NCBI GenBank assembly: GCA_021613335.1
Contig: JAJTWR010000272.1
Span: forward strand, 1,015,001 to 1,079,000
Source: Whitmania pigra
Lineage: Eukaryota; Annelida; Clitellata; Hirudinida; Haemopidae
Direction of reading: 5' to 3'
Length of the DNA: 64,000 nucleotides
Program-made: the position numbers and the translations under genes
The notes under the pieces: generated by a model
Database searches by the model: none
What the model saw: only the letters and a program-made list of their open reading frames with translations
What the model was told of the DNA's origin: nothing
Shown here: one piece after another, positions 10,565 through 22,200 of the stretch
How the letters are laid out: each line of letters starts with the position of its first letter
Position numbering within the stretch: the stretch's first letter is position 1

Positions 10565-13500
10565 GATGTTTTACATTTAAAACTCACCCTGATCAAATAA
10601 CCCACAACAGACTCCTCCCCTTCCTCTTGATTCATCTTCATTGTGATGATGTCGTACCTTTGCCATTCAATTGCAGATGAAAGTAAGAACATAAATATTT
10701 ATACGAATAAAAACATTAAATTCAAATAAATTGTTACAAATTTCATTAACCCTTAACTCTGTGAAGTTTAATTAACTATTGAGTAACAAGTGGTTAAGAA
10801 AATCAAATGTTATGAAATGCAATTATAAAGAATTATTTTATTTGGTCCTACAACTGCATTGTTTATATTTTGTCTTTCACCTTTTCTTCAACTGATCAAC
10901 CTTGGTGACCTTCTCCTGAAGCTCCATATTGGTCCTCCTTAGCTCCTCCTCCAACATCTTCAGCTCAGCCAATAGCAAGCTTTTGTGCGTTTTAATCTCT
11001 TGTCTCCTCTCTTCCATGGCTCCCTTCATAAGGACGACCTCTTTTTCAACTGACATGTTGTCCTTTGCCTTCTTGAACAACATGTTCCTCAGTCTCTTCA
11101 GCTCCAACTTTTTCAAGTTTTCGAAGACCATTTTGTCCTGTTGGATGAAATTAAATTTAAAATTATGAATTCGAATCGGGTTGTTTTCTCAGATTTTGAT
11201 TGAAAATTGTTTAAAATCCATCGAGGGTAAATCACGATCGGCCCTTACAAAGAAGGTTTTATTTAATGGTTTTAACCTTTCCATCTTTGTCAGTTAAAAA
11301 TAACTGACCTGTTTCTGACCAATCAGCTCCTTCAAAGCTTTCCCTGTGACCTCAATCTTCAGTTGAAGTTCTTGAGACTTCTTCGAGTAATCGCTCCTCG
11401 TTCCTTTCAACTTGTCGCACTCCTGCTTCAATCTTCTGATGTCCTCCTGTTGTTTGCAATTAGAACCCGTTAAATTTAATTAATTAATAAATCTAATACT
11501 CAACAGTTTTTATTTTACTAATTAATAATCATTCAAGCCAATGAGTGTTCAACATAAACGACATCGAATTTAAAAGTAAACGAATCGAACGATACGTTGA
11601 TGCGCTGATGCTGCCCAAGAGCAAACTGCAGTTGTTCGTTCTTCCTGTTGAGTTCGTCTTCCAATCGTTTGATTGTCGTTCCAAGCACATCTTCCTCGTC
11701 CATCGATACCTCGCCCTGGAGTTTTGCGAGCTTCTTGTTCAACTCTTGGATGCGGTAGTCCTGGTGGTCAAAAGAGATCGAGTAAAAATTAATTAAAATA
11801 TTATAAATTGAAATATTGTAATTTAAAATCTTACTTTTTAAATAGAATTTGGCTTATTATTATTTGTCATTATTATTTATTATTTTAATTATTATTAATG
11901 TTGTTATTGTCAGTATTTGTTAATAGCTGCTAAGAGCACCTGGTTGTAAAGAAGTTTTGTCTGCTTCGTCGATTCTTGGTTCAATTTTTCCATTCTTTGT
12001 CCGAGGTTCTTAATGGTAACTTGCGCACTCTGTTGTAATAATAACAACAATGCATTAAATAACGAATATATTAAAATGAAATATAATTGTTATATAATGG
12101 GTAATATAAGTACCTGCTGTAAATTGTTTACAATTGAATTTCCTAGGAAGACATTTATTGCTTAAGTAGACATTCAAATACAACGTCTACAAAACACCCA
12201 GGCTAATTAATTAATGCATAAAATTATTTTAACTTGAAAATTTAATAAAAAAAACTAAAACTAAATTGAACAAAATGAATCAAAATAAAACAACTCGCCT
12301 GAATGTCTCCCTCCAAGTTCTTCTTTCTGGTCGCGAGTTCCTGGACGAGCTGTTGCTTCTTGAAGAGTTGAAAGTTCAGAGTTTTAATTTCCTCCTCGAG
12401 TCTCCTCTGCATCTTCTCTTCATCCTCCATCAGTTCTTCCATCCTTTTCGTCCGACTCTCTGCACTGACGACACCTTTCGACTGCTGTTTCTCCTGATCC
12501 CTCAGATCCTCGAGCTCCTTTGCGATGGCCGACACTCTTTAACAAGAAAGTTTGTTGCGTTTAAATGCATCGGTTCATAATTTATAAATAAATTCATATT
12601 GCTTTAAACATTTTATCTTTTAAAAGCACAAATCGAAAACATGATTGTTTAAATAAAAGTAAAATAAGATAAAATAAAATAAATCTAGAATAATTTGAAA
12701 CATAAATTGTAAAAACTGAAGCTTATCAATAAGTTCTGACATCACAATCCCCTCAATTAATAGGATAAGTTCAAATGCCACCAACTTGTTCCTTTTGATC
12801 AAAACCTCCTGCTTCAGACCTTTGACCTGACCTCTGCAACTTTCAAGGTCATTTGCTGTCCTCTCCAACTCCTGCTTGACGGCCATTAACTGGAATGGAA
12901 AATGTCGGAAATTGAATTGACAATTGACGATGATGATGACGATGACGACAAGGATGATGATGATGACAAGGATGATGATGATGATGACAATGATTCACAA
13001 GCTTTGCCATCTTACCTCTCCAGATGCATTGAGCTTAGCTGCCTCCAAATCGACCATGAACTGCCTCCTTTTCGTCTGCATCACTTCGGCCATCTTGATT
13101 CTCGTGTCCACTTCCTCGTTGTTCTTCTTCTCGGCCTCGAGGAACTCCTCCGTGTCCTTGATGTCTGCCTCTTTCAGTTTCACTTCTCTTTTCTTTTCCG
13201 TGATTTTCTGAGAGCGATAAATATAGCAACACGAATTTATGATTCTTGCAGACGGTTGTTGCAGTGATAAAGGAATGGTAAAGTAGCAAATGTGCAATAC
13301 TTGTGGCCATAGATTAATTTTTGTTTTTTAAATATTTTTCTTATTTGATTTAAAACTTTCAATCAACCAACCATTGCATTTAAAACTTTCAATCAACCAA
13401 CCGTTGCATTTAAAACTTTCAATCAACCAACCAGTGAGAGTTCATCCATCTCCAAGTCTTTTTTCTGGAGTTGTTCCAAAGTCTGCTGCCATCGTTGGAC

Positions 13501-15136
13501 AAGTTCTTTTCTCTCCTGGTGAGACTTTCGGTAGTCGTTTGCAATTTTTTCTAGCCCATACTTGAAGGAAGAAATGAAATTCCAGTTAATGGAATTATAA
13601 ATAATAATAATAATAATAATTATGATGATAATATTAATAATAATAATAAGTTAAATTATAAAGTTACTTCATATTATTTATGCAAACTTACAAACTGATA
13701 ATCTACCTGAGCCGCTTGTGTCTCTACAGCTTCCTGATCAAGCTTTTGCTTGTGACTCAAACAATCTTCTGATAGGTTTGTTATTTTCATGGACAATTCC
13801 TGTAATTTAAAAAAATATTAAGACATTATTCATGAATTTATACTTTAAGACATTATTCATGAATTTATACATTAAGACATCATTCATGAATTTATACTTT
13901 AAGACATTATTCATGAATTTATGCATTAAGACATTATTCATGAATTTATACATTAAGACATTATTCATGAATTTATACATTAAGACATCATTCATGAATT
14001 TATACATTAATACATTATTCATGAATTTATACTTTAACACATTATTCGTGAATTTTAGTGCATCTTCTTCTATGGCAAATTTGGACATTCATCCATATTC
14101 TCCCTAGAACTCCCAAGAATTCATCATCCAACCACAAATGCGAACATCACTGCTGCACAGCACGCAGTTATTGCTACGGTTGTTGAGATTAAAATCAACC
14201 AAGCATATATACATACATACATATGTATACATGTCTATCTAAACCATTATGGGCTTCTGTACCTAGCATTATTTATTTCCAAATAATTAAAGTTGACCTT
14301 GATTTTTGCTTCATCTTGCCTAGAATATTTCTCGAGGAAAGTGATGTTGTCATCTCTACGCTTGCACTCTTCGAACCAATTTTCTAACGTTTGTTGGTCC
14401 CAGTCCATCTGTTGCTTCCTCTCTTCCATCTTCTGGTTTAACTTGAACATTGAATTCTGTCACAAATTAATTAATTATTATCAAGGGCGTAATGGTTGTG
14501 GTTAATAATGACTTTAATTTAATTAATAATAAAAGTAAGAGTTGATTTAAAATGTAGTTATAATCCCTTACCTCACAGCCATTTTCTTTCTCTTTTAAGT
14601 CTTGCACTTTTTTGTTGAGATTCAAGATTTCATGTTCCATTTTTTTACATTCTCTTGATTTTATTCTCACCAAATTATCTTCATCATTCACTTCTTTCCC
14701 TTTAGCCAGAAGTAACATCTAATAATTCAGGTACATTAGATACTTTGAGGACTTTAATAATTTTTTAAGCACCCAATTTACTTGAATAAACGTAATTTCA
14801 TTTTTGACATTCTTTGCATGACTCTCGATGTCTCTAACTCTGTCATTTTCTTCGTTCAAATGAACTAGCAGAGTAGTTTTCTGCTTTTGAAGTTCTAAAT
14901 ACTAAAAAAATGAAAACGGTTTATATTTTTTGTTTTTTTCATATTTATGCAATACATTTACGCTTTTAGTTTATAATGACCATAGAATTGTACAAGTGCA
15001 TATCAAACATAATAAAACAATTTACTTTCTCTTCTAATTTCTTGTTTTCATCATTTGCAACGGGAAGCCTAAATCCGTCGTCTAAACCTAGACCATTGAT
15101 GAGAGCAGAATTCATCTCTTTTAAGGATTGTGCCAT
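8206..15136 (-). CDS. CCDC39: CCDC39, axonemal 96-nm ruler coiled-coil protein
   Basis: Twenty-two exons join in phase to 943 residues, close to the size of the human protein as I remember it (about 941). From the start: 15026-15136, 14782-14901, 14572-14718, 14298-14456, 13707-13799, 13432-13560, 13016-13207, 12786-12889, 12299-12536, 11940-12029, 11596-11760, 11309-11446, 10881-11137, 10588-10657, 10148-10310, 9810-9934, 9681-9752, 9460-9519, 9246-9305, 8947-9063, 8638-8809, 8206-8255. Family landmarks are DDGFRLPVANDENKKLEE at the N-terminus, MDWDQQTLENWFEE, LYNQDYRIQELNKKLAKL, YDIITMKMNQEEGEE, and a Ser-rich tail ending SQSSKK. Nearly all of it is Lys/Glu-rich heptads. With CCDC40 it sets the 96-nm repeat of motile cilia and docks inner arms and the dynein regulatory complex. 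Two introns seem to use GC donors (after 12299 and after 9810 on the minus strand). Confidence 0.95.
9594..9656. repeat. AAT/AAC microsatellite
   Basis: A mixed AAT and AAC repeat in a CCDC39 intron. It gives rise to meaningless Leu-rich and His-rich ORFs. Confidence 0.9.
10493..10563. repeat. (AAT)n microsatellite, long and pure
   Basis: About 23 uninterrupted AAT units in a CCDC39 intron. This is the longest perfect microsatellite in the window, so it is likely length-variable. Confidence 0.95.
12925..12994. repeat. GATGAY repeat
   Basis: A GAT/GAC-rich simple repeat in the CCDC39 intron between 12889 and 13016. It reads as poly-Asp on the plus strand, where no gene is supported. Confidence 0.9.
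13348..13437. repeat. 30-bp tandem repeat overlapping a CCDC39 splice donor
   Basis: Three copies of a 30-bp unit with the core AACTTTCAATCAACCAACC. On the minus strand the unit contains GGTTGGTTGATTG, and the last copy supplies the donor GTTGGT of the exon that ends at 13432. The other two copies carry the same donor-like sequence further into the intron. Confidence 0.85.
13813..14052. repeat. 27-bp minisatellite in CCDC39 intron
   Basis: About nine copies of a 27-bp unit (core ACATTATTCATGAATTTATA). Because 27 is a multiple of three, it yields repetitive ORFs on both strands. These are not coding: the flanking exons join in phase without it. Confidence 0.95.
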
Positions 15137-15404
15137 CTTGGATCAATTGAACGTCTCTTAGCTTTTTTTCAAATAAACACTCAAGCACTGCTTCCAAGTA
15201 TCTAATGACAACGGTAATCTTAAACACTACGCAAGATATTTTATTTTAAAATATTAACAAAACTATTTTTAGTTATTTGATTTACAATTTTGTAGCGTTA
15301 AATTTAATTTATTAAAAATATTACAAGACTGCCAAGGTCGGGGTTAATGTTTATGTTTTGCGGAAGTTCCGTTCATCGTTTGGAAGACCAGGCTTCGCTC
15401 AGAG
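15137..15404. promoter_or_regulatory. Shared CCDC39/SLIRP-like upstream region
   Basis: Only 268 bp separate the divergent start codons of CCDC39 and the SLIRP-like gene, so both promoters must lie here or overlap into the genes. I see no TATA box in a convincing place. A bidirectional promoter is inferred from spacing alone. Confidence 0.5.
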
Positions 15405-15895
15405 ATGTCTACTTCAAAAAATCTCACACTTTTTATTGGAAATCTTAAATGGACTCTTTGCAATGGTGATTTTTAGCTTGTAACGAATAGTTTGAATGAC
15501 TTCGTCAAGTTGTGGAAGCCATGCCATTTTTTTGACCTTTTCATTTAACACCCAACAGGAGATCTGACAAAATATTTTCAAAGGTTCGGAGCTGTAGGGC
15601 ATTCCAACGTTGTTTTCGTAAGTTTTACTAATGCGTTCGCAGCCAGTTAGCCCGACTAACCAAATAATTTAATGTCCAGAAAAAGAATGGATGGAGCAGG
15701 TTATATGGTTTCGTCACCTTTAAGAACCAGACTGGATACAACGCTGCTCTCAGCCACCAAGAGCACGTCCTAGATGGAACAGTGGTAAGATCATCGAAAA
15801 AAACTGTTGAAATTGCACCAATAAATCAACATAACTTCGTTTTATTTCAGCTGGACGTCCATCCAGCAAAGACAGAAGAGAAGAATGTTCAATAA
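15405..15895 (+). CDS. SLIRP: SLIRP-like mitochondrial RRM protein
   Basis: Four exons (15405-15465, 15559-15617, 15680-15784, 15851-15895) join to 89 residues forming a single RRM. RNP2 is LFIGNL and RNP1 is LYGFVTF. The layout matches SLIRP: a short leader, TLFIGNLKWT, KYFQRFGAVGHSNVVF, and a C-terminal HVLDGTVLDVHPAK before a Lys/Glu tail. SLIRP partners LRPPRC in stabilising mitochondrial mRNAs. The protein has no long presequence, so the mitochondrial role is inferred from family resemblance. The stop codon TAA lies inside an AATAAA poly(A) signal at 15891-15896, so the 3' UTR is very short. Another small RRM protein is the main alternative. Confidence 0.75.
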
Positions 15896-15899
15896 ACGT

Positions 15900-17091
15900 T
15901 TATGTAATGAAATTTCTTTTTAATCTTTGTTCGTATTTTTTGAATTCGTCTTCACTGAATTTGTTCATGAGGGCATCAGAGACTTCGTGCAAGTGACTCT
16001 TGGCAAAGCTCTCCCAAGAGCTGATTAGGGTAGATGTAGAATTACTTGCAGGAGGCTCTTGTGCAACGTCAGAGTAGTCTATGCCTTCGACTATGCAATT
16101 CGGCAGCGCCTCTTCCAACATGAATGCCGTCATTTTTGGTTGTTGCAAGTTGGGCATGTTGTCAAGGATTATCTTCTTTAGATTTCTGTGGAAAAATAAT
16201 CGTGCTGTTTGGCCTTGCCATAACAAATAATAACGGCAACTGAGTAAGCATGCCATCATGACGTATTGCCACTCAGAAGGGGTTGTGAATGGATTGCAAG
16301 AAACAATACCCACTTACTTTAACCTGTGCAGGCAGGTGAGTCCTCTCTCTGAAACGTTCGGACACCCGGAAAGATCGAGGATCGCCAGAGTCTCTCGGTT
16401 CACCGACAATTTGTCGAGGCACCAGTCATCCACATTGACGCAGTTGCTAAGGTTCAGATAACGTAACTCTTCGAGATTAGCTGTAGAAAAAAAAAGCGTT
16501 TTCCAAAATGTTGCTTGCAGTGGCCATTCAGAATCTTCCATAAATTACAATCGTTCAAACTATTTTTGAATGTTCCAAACCGAGAGTGTCCACACTCAGA
16601 TGCATGAATGTTGTTCCACTGGCATCAATAGCCTCCAATTTGTTGTCAGGAGATGGAACTGGAAGGTCAAACCTGCCATCTGACTTCCTCTCAAACCAAG
16701 TATCTCTGTTCTTAAATTTCACCTGTCCACCACTTGCTACGATGAGGTAAGCTGCGCTTAGGTCTGGTCCTAATGACTTAGTCCTCTCGGCATTAAACCT
16801 AAGAAATTGCAAAAAAAAGGTTAGCATGAACCTCTGATGCTAATTATCACAGAATAATGATGAGAAGTGGCATGTTCATGGTAGAGATCACACATACCTG
16901 TGCAAATTGCAAAGATTTTTCCACTCTTTATTTTCCATCCGAGTTTTTATTCCCTCTCCCGTTAGGTCTACAGGTTGCTGCATCCAGAGCAATGAATCGA
17001 TGGTAATGACTGAAGTAAAGCTGTAAAATCCTCTCTTCCATTCGTTCAAACATGCCCTGCCCTTGCCGAAAGCAAGAATTTTGCGACCAAC
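15900..17091 (-). CDS. DMAC2: DMAC2-like complex I assembly factor with leucine-rich repeats
   Basis: Exons 16898-17091, 16581-16798, 16318-16480 and 15900-16185 join in phase. Landmarks shared with DMAC2 (ATP5SL) are GGQVKFKNRDTW, NLSNCVNVDDWCLDKL, LDLSGCPNVSERGLTCLHRL and EEALPNC. DMAC2 is a mitochondrial inner-membrane protein needed to build the distal membrane arm of respiratory complex I. The 5' end is not settled. A seven-codon first exon starting at 17284 (MYGVARE) would fit the phase but has a weak donor. I chose the donor at 16581 because it restores the family spacing before NLEELRYL. The gene ends four bases from the SLIRP-like stop, so the 3' ends of the two transcripts must overlap. 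Confidence 0.85.
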
Positions 17092-17813
17092 CTATAAACA
17101 TAATTTATGTTTTAAGATATAATGTTGATATCTTAGTGAACAGCTAAGGTGAGAGAATGAATAATGTCAAGTGTCAATCTCGATAGAAAATTCAACGCAC
17201 TAACTAAAATATAAAATTGATGACTCTGCGAAAAAAAGAAAGAAAAAAAAACAAGAATATGACCTCTCTCGCCACACCGTACATCGCAGACCAACAAAAA
17301 TCAGAAAATTTATTTATTTGTAAAAAGTAAACCAAACGATAGCTTCATAGTCCATATGATTTAAGTTGCGGTGTATAATATTTTAAATTTACAATTTAAA
17401 TATATTAAAATAGTTATTTAACAAAATACAATTTAACATTATTATTTTGAGCAAACAATATATTCAGATTCGGTAGAAGTATTTAAAATACGCCTATTAA
17501 AATTTGGATACTGATTTAAAAAACTAGGAGTGTTTATCACACAGATATTAGTCTCCTTAAACCATTATAAATTAATGTTATGTTAATTGCATGATATTAA
17601 TTTGCATTTTTTAAAAATCATGCTTAAGTATAATTTTTTAAATTAATATAAAACATATTTGTTTTAAAAAATTTTAGAAATTTAGTTTGCATTCAATTAT
17701 TAATATTTCTTTAATTACATATTTTCCCGGTATTAATTTGTTTTGGTATTGTATAAAATATTATTAAGACAGGACGGTGTCCTACCTACCTGTAGGGATA
17801 GACGTTTATTAAT
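17092..17813. promoter_or_regulatory. DMAC2/TCEANC2 divergent upstream region
   Basis: AT-rich gap between two head-to-head genes. It may contain the first DMAC2 exon near 17264-17284. Nothing else is recognisable. Confidence 0.4.
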
Positions 17814-18711
17814 ATGGACAAATATTTAATTCCGATTTCTAAAATAAAATCTACAAAGATTTCTAATTCAAAGGAGAGACGGTTTAAACAACTGACAATT
17901 CAAAATTTAAAGGTACCAGGCAAAAGCATTATTGGTTGAACATTAAATGATGAGCTAATGTAATTGTTTATGTAGGGGGTCGTAAATGTGGATGAGATTT
18001 TGCGCATAAAGTCATTATTAAAAGTACCGAACCAATCACCCGAGGTACTCTCAAAATGTCTGAATACTCTATTTGAAAAAGTACCGTCCGTAGACGTTTT
18101 AAAGTCTACAAAAATCGGTGAGATGCTTTGTAATAAATGTGTTTTAAAGAAAATCATGAGAACATGAAAATGTTAAGAGAAATTTTTGAATACTCTTATT
18201 TTTGTAGCTCGAGCTGTACAAAGCATCACAAAACACTCTGACAACTTATTAGCAGGCAAGGCAAAGAGCATAGTGGATTCATGGACAGCTTTTTACATGA
18301 AGAAGATAAACCAGCCAAGGCTTGACGTGTTATGCGACCACGAAACCAACGCAGCTCGGCAGAATTATAGGAACCAAATCAAATGGGTCTTGTCTGATGA
18401 AGTCAATGTAATGTCGTTATTAAATTTTTGTCATTTTTATTTGCAGTCTAGATTTTCAATTTCAGCAACATTTTAAATATTTTAAAATAATGGAAAACTT
18501 TTAGGATCAGTCTGCTGTGACGGTGGCAGAACTTTTAGAGCGAGAAGTGTTTCTAAGGCACAAGTTGATCAGGAAAACGTACAGTCTCGTCATTAGGAAG
18601 ATAATAAGTCAGTTGGAGAAGAATGAAGATGACCTCAAAAGTCAAGTTCTCAGAGGAACCATATCTTGTCGTGAACTTGTTGATAGATTTGATGATTATA
18701 AGAATGTTTGA
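17814..18711 (+). CDS. TCEANC2: TCEANC2, TFIIS N-terminal-domain protein
   Basis: Four exons (17814-17912, 17976-18117, 18208-18401, 18505-18711) join to 213 residues, the size of the vertebrate protein. Family landmarks are the start MDKYLIPISKI, the TFIIS-N helices ending PSVDVLKSTKI, then VQSITKHSDN and a second helical half. TCEANC2 carries a LW/TND-type helical bundle like that of elongation factor TFIIS but lacks its zinc ribbon. A nuclear, transcription-linked role is assumed from the domain. An AATAAA signal lies near 18804. A scrap of the second exon has been copied to about 24641-24712. Confidence 0.9.
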
Positions 18712-19214
18712 GCTTGGAATTTATCATTTTATTTTGTTATAGTGTTATAGGCAACTTGACAGTAGTTCTTATGCCTTAAAAAGTGCTTTATTTTGGAAAT
18801 ATTAAATAAATTTTGGTAAAACATTTTATTTGTCTTTTATTATAAGTTGCTATGTTAATTGCAGTGGCAATAGCTTGAGCTTATCATGTATAAATGCAAC
18901 ATTATTTGTTAAGTTATAGTTGTTAAGTTCAATTTTAAGTATATCAATAGATGTATTTTAGTTTATTATTGGCTAGTTGAAGTTCATTCATTTAAAAATT
19001 GACTTCAATATATACAGGTTTGAGTTGGTCATGCTTATTAGCTTATTACATCCTATCACAAATATCCAATGCTTGGCATTATGTCATTGAAATACATTCA
19101 ATTTATTTGCAAACAAAGAAATTAAGAAAAAACTAATTCCATTAAAAAATGTCAGCCCTTCATGTGTTCCAAGGTATTAACATTCCAAAGGAAAGAAGGC
19201 AAGCCCTTTGTAGG
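18712..19214. other. 3' flanks of TCEANC2 and SLC7 copy A
   Basis: The two genes converge here. The left border of the duplicated SLC7 block falls near 19074 (TTGGCATTATGTCA). No other gene is visible. Confidence 0.6.
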
Positions 19215-22200
19215 TCATTGGCTTTTCTCCTCTGGGGCACAGTTGAGTAGCTTTTGCATGAAGGAGTTTATTTTGTCTGTGACGTAGTCAAATGATTTGA
19301 TCAAATATTTTGATTCTGATTGTTAACCACAGATTACAGGCATCAAATAATGATCGTTTCTCTAATAACTTTATTATAATCACTTTTTGGTTAAGTTATA
19401 ATGATGATGCTAAGATGAATAATAATAATATTAATGATTATAATAATAATTATTTGCATTATAAACTACTTCTAATCTTTATGAATACAAACCTAATCTT
19501 CTCCATTTGGAAATGACTTTCCACTGCACGAACATAAGGTAATATGCTAATGAGGAGACAAGAACCAATAGGAACCCAGCAGCTGCTTTCTTGGGATTGG
19601 TCAGTAGAGGTACAAGCAAAAATAGGAAGATGAAAGATGCATGGATAACATGAATGGCTAGTGGGACCTTAAAGATTGGAGTTACAGTGTTATTTGAAAT
19701 TGTTTGTCATTAATTATATTATTATTAGTAGTAGTAGTACTAACAGTAGCATTTATACTTGTTATTATTTACTATTTATGTATCATAAATACTCTAGTCA
19801 AGTAACAATCATAGCATGAATTCAACCAGCTAATTAATTAAGTAATAATGGTTAAATGCTTAATAAATTAATCACTGATTGACCTTGAACTTGTCAGAAG
19901 GCATGGCGGCAGTTTTAACACGCCTTCTGACGTAACCGATGCAGATGAGAAAGCCACCCACGAGACCGCTGAAGATGACATTGCTCAGTATCATTTCAAT
20001 ATCGTATGACCAGATGAAGAACACAGTCATTATACCCTGCAGTTAATTAATTAATAACAAGTCATTAATTTGTAACTTCATTAAATTAATGAAGGTTTAT
20101 TAATAAATATTAATAACGACATCATGAGAGTGTATGTCGATTGAATTGATTAACAAAAAAAATCTTTTATCTTCAGCTTACGACGAATATGACCGATATT
20201 ACTGGAGTGGCCTGAGAGATGCTGATAAAGGAGAGAGCTGATGGCAAGTGCTTGTTCCTGGCTGCAGCAAATGCCAATCTAAAAAAGTCATAAGTTTACT
20301 TGATAAACAATCTTCCTTTTTATATTCAACTACTAGCTGTATCCGCCTAAGTTGCTGCGGCTCAGTCTGGTTTATCGGCTCATATTACGTGGTCTATTTT
20401 TTTTGAAGTGATATTGTTATAGAGTATAACCTTTTTGACCGGACGGCCATATATATATATATATAAACTAGTCACTGGCCTCACGATGGCAGCACGGGGT
20501 TCAAACCCCGCTGCGGGATGACCGTCCTAATCATCTAGATATGCAACGGACGTTAATAAAACAAACATTCTAGTCACTGGTCGGATTAGCAATTTCACAA
20601 CTAAAAAAACATTAAAATACAAAATACATCTTTACGCTACATTTAAGCTAGAAGACTCTTATAGGTTTATAACTTGTGATCAGTTTAATGTGCAATCTGG
20701 CACTGGTTTTGTTTGCACATGTCTGCTCCAACAGTAGAAGTCGCAATGAGCAATGCCATTTTCTGGCAAATGAATGCCTGTGACAGAGATCATAACCTCG
20801 ATTTCGTGTTTTTCATTCCGGGTAGAACACTGATCTTAATGGCGTCCTGTGAGAGATTGGTATACTTGTCTGATGATGAAACCATAGTGGCTGTAAAAGT
20901 TTGGCAAATCAAGCACAAAGTGCTGCCAAGATATTCCATCACAAGAAAAATGAATTTTTAAATTTGAACCAGCGGTTTTCCGTTTCTTATGCATACGTTT
21001 AAAGTTTAAAGCACGCTAATTTAGCAGCCAAAGCATGGATATATGTATACAAGCAAAGAAAGAACAAATCAACAACTGGAAATATTACAAAAAAATTAAT
21101 TTAAAACTACTTTTCTATTATTTAAATATAATTTTTATTTTACAAAATCAGAGTAGCTTTGCGGGCCGAATAGAAACTTGGGGTGGGCCGCGGGATGGAC
21201 AGCCCTGTTACAGTGCCAGAGCAATATATGTGGCGATTCTCTCATTTTTCCACCGAGTACATCGCGCAAACCCAAACACTCCGTGTTTTATCATGAAATC
21301 TATATTTGGTGCGTTGTTTTCATGTCCAGTGTTTTAATTGAAATGTACATATAATATAGCCTATGTTGTTATTACGTCTAACGGATGACACTGTTTTTCA
21401 AAAAAGCAGAAATTATGACGCATTATGTTTTTACCTGTCACAGGCGTGATATATATATAAAATCTATAAAAAAAGTAGGTCCGCATTCGATTGCAATGTT
21501 GTTTCAAAACACTCGGCGAAGAACCTGCTGATATTATAGATTTTGAGCAAACGAACACCTGCTTCTAAATCTATGCAAATAAACATTGTATTTATGCAGT
21601 AATCCATATTTTCTATAACGATAATAACAAGTCTATTCATTCTTTAAAATATATTATGGTGCGCTATATAAATCAAGCTCTCGACTTTACCTGGATGCAA
21701 CCAGTTGACCTGAATTGGTGGAAGAGCAAACATTCAGTGCTATCAGGATGGACATTATCCAACCAGCTTTCGATGATACTTTCATGACGGTACTCTTTAA
21801 ACATAAATTTTAATAATTTTTCGATACTTTATTTAGATATTGTTAGACTTTCTACGAAATTATGGCAAGATCATTAAAATTAGATTGATGTAACCTATTA
21901 AGTTTAGTTGTTCATTATGAAAATATGAAGCGAATATTAGTCAATGCTTACAATGGCAATAGCCTCAGAAGAAAGGGTCTCTTGCTTGTCAAGCACCAGC
22001 AAATAAGTGAGGTTGACGAATGTAAAGAGCAACGTCAAAAGAGTGCTACTAATAGCAATGGCAAGGGGAAGGGTTCTGGAAATGGTGTTTGAGATGGATA
22101 ATCATAATAATTCATCCAAATGTGACAACTTATGCAAATAACAATTGACGTAAAATTAAACAGCTCAATAATAATATTAATAATTATATATTTAAACTTT

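Noticed and set aside
12902..13267. Poly-Asp plus-strand ORF of 121 codons
   Set aside because: It reads the GATGAY simple repeat and the antisense of a CCDC39 exon.
13807..14107. Repetitive ORFs on both strands (KFMNNVLMY-type repeats)
   Set aside because: They come from the 27-bp minisatellite inside a CCDC39 intron. The flanking exons join in phase without it and give the family length.
16561..16580. GLEHSKI reading at the end of a DMAC2 exon
   Set aside because: It cannot join the next exon in any phase. The donor at 16581 gives the correct phase and the family's residue spacing.
20713..20961. 82-codon ORF in the SLC7 copy A intron
   Set aside because: No recognisable domain, absent from copy B. 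It is probably part of the hAT-like relic or chance.
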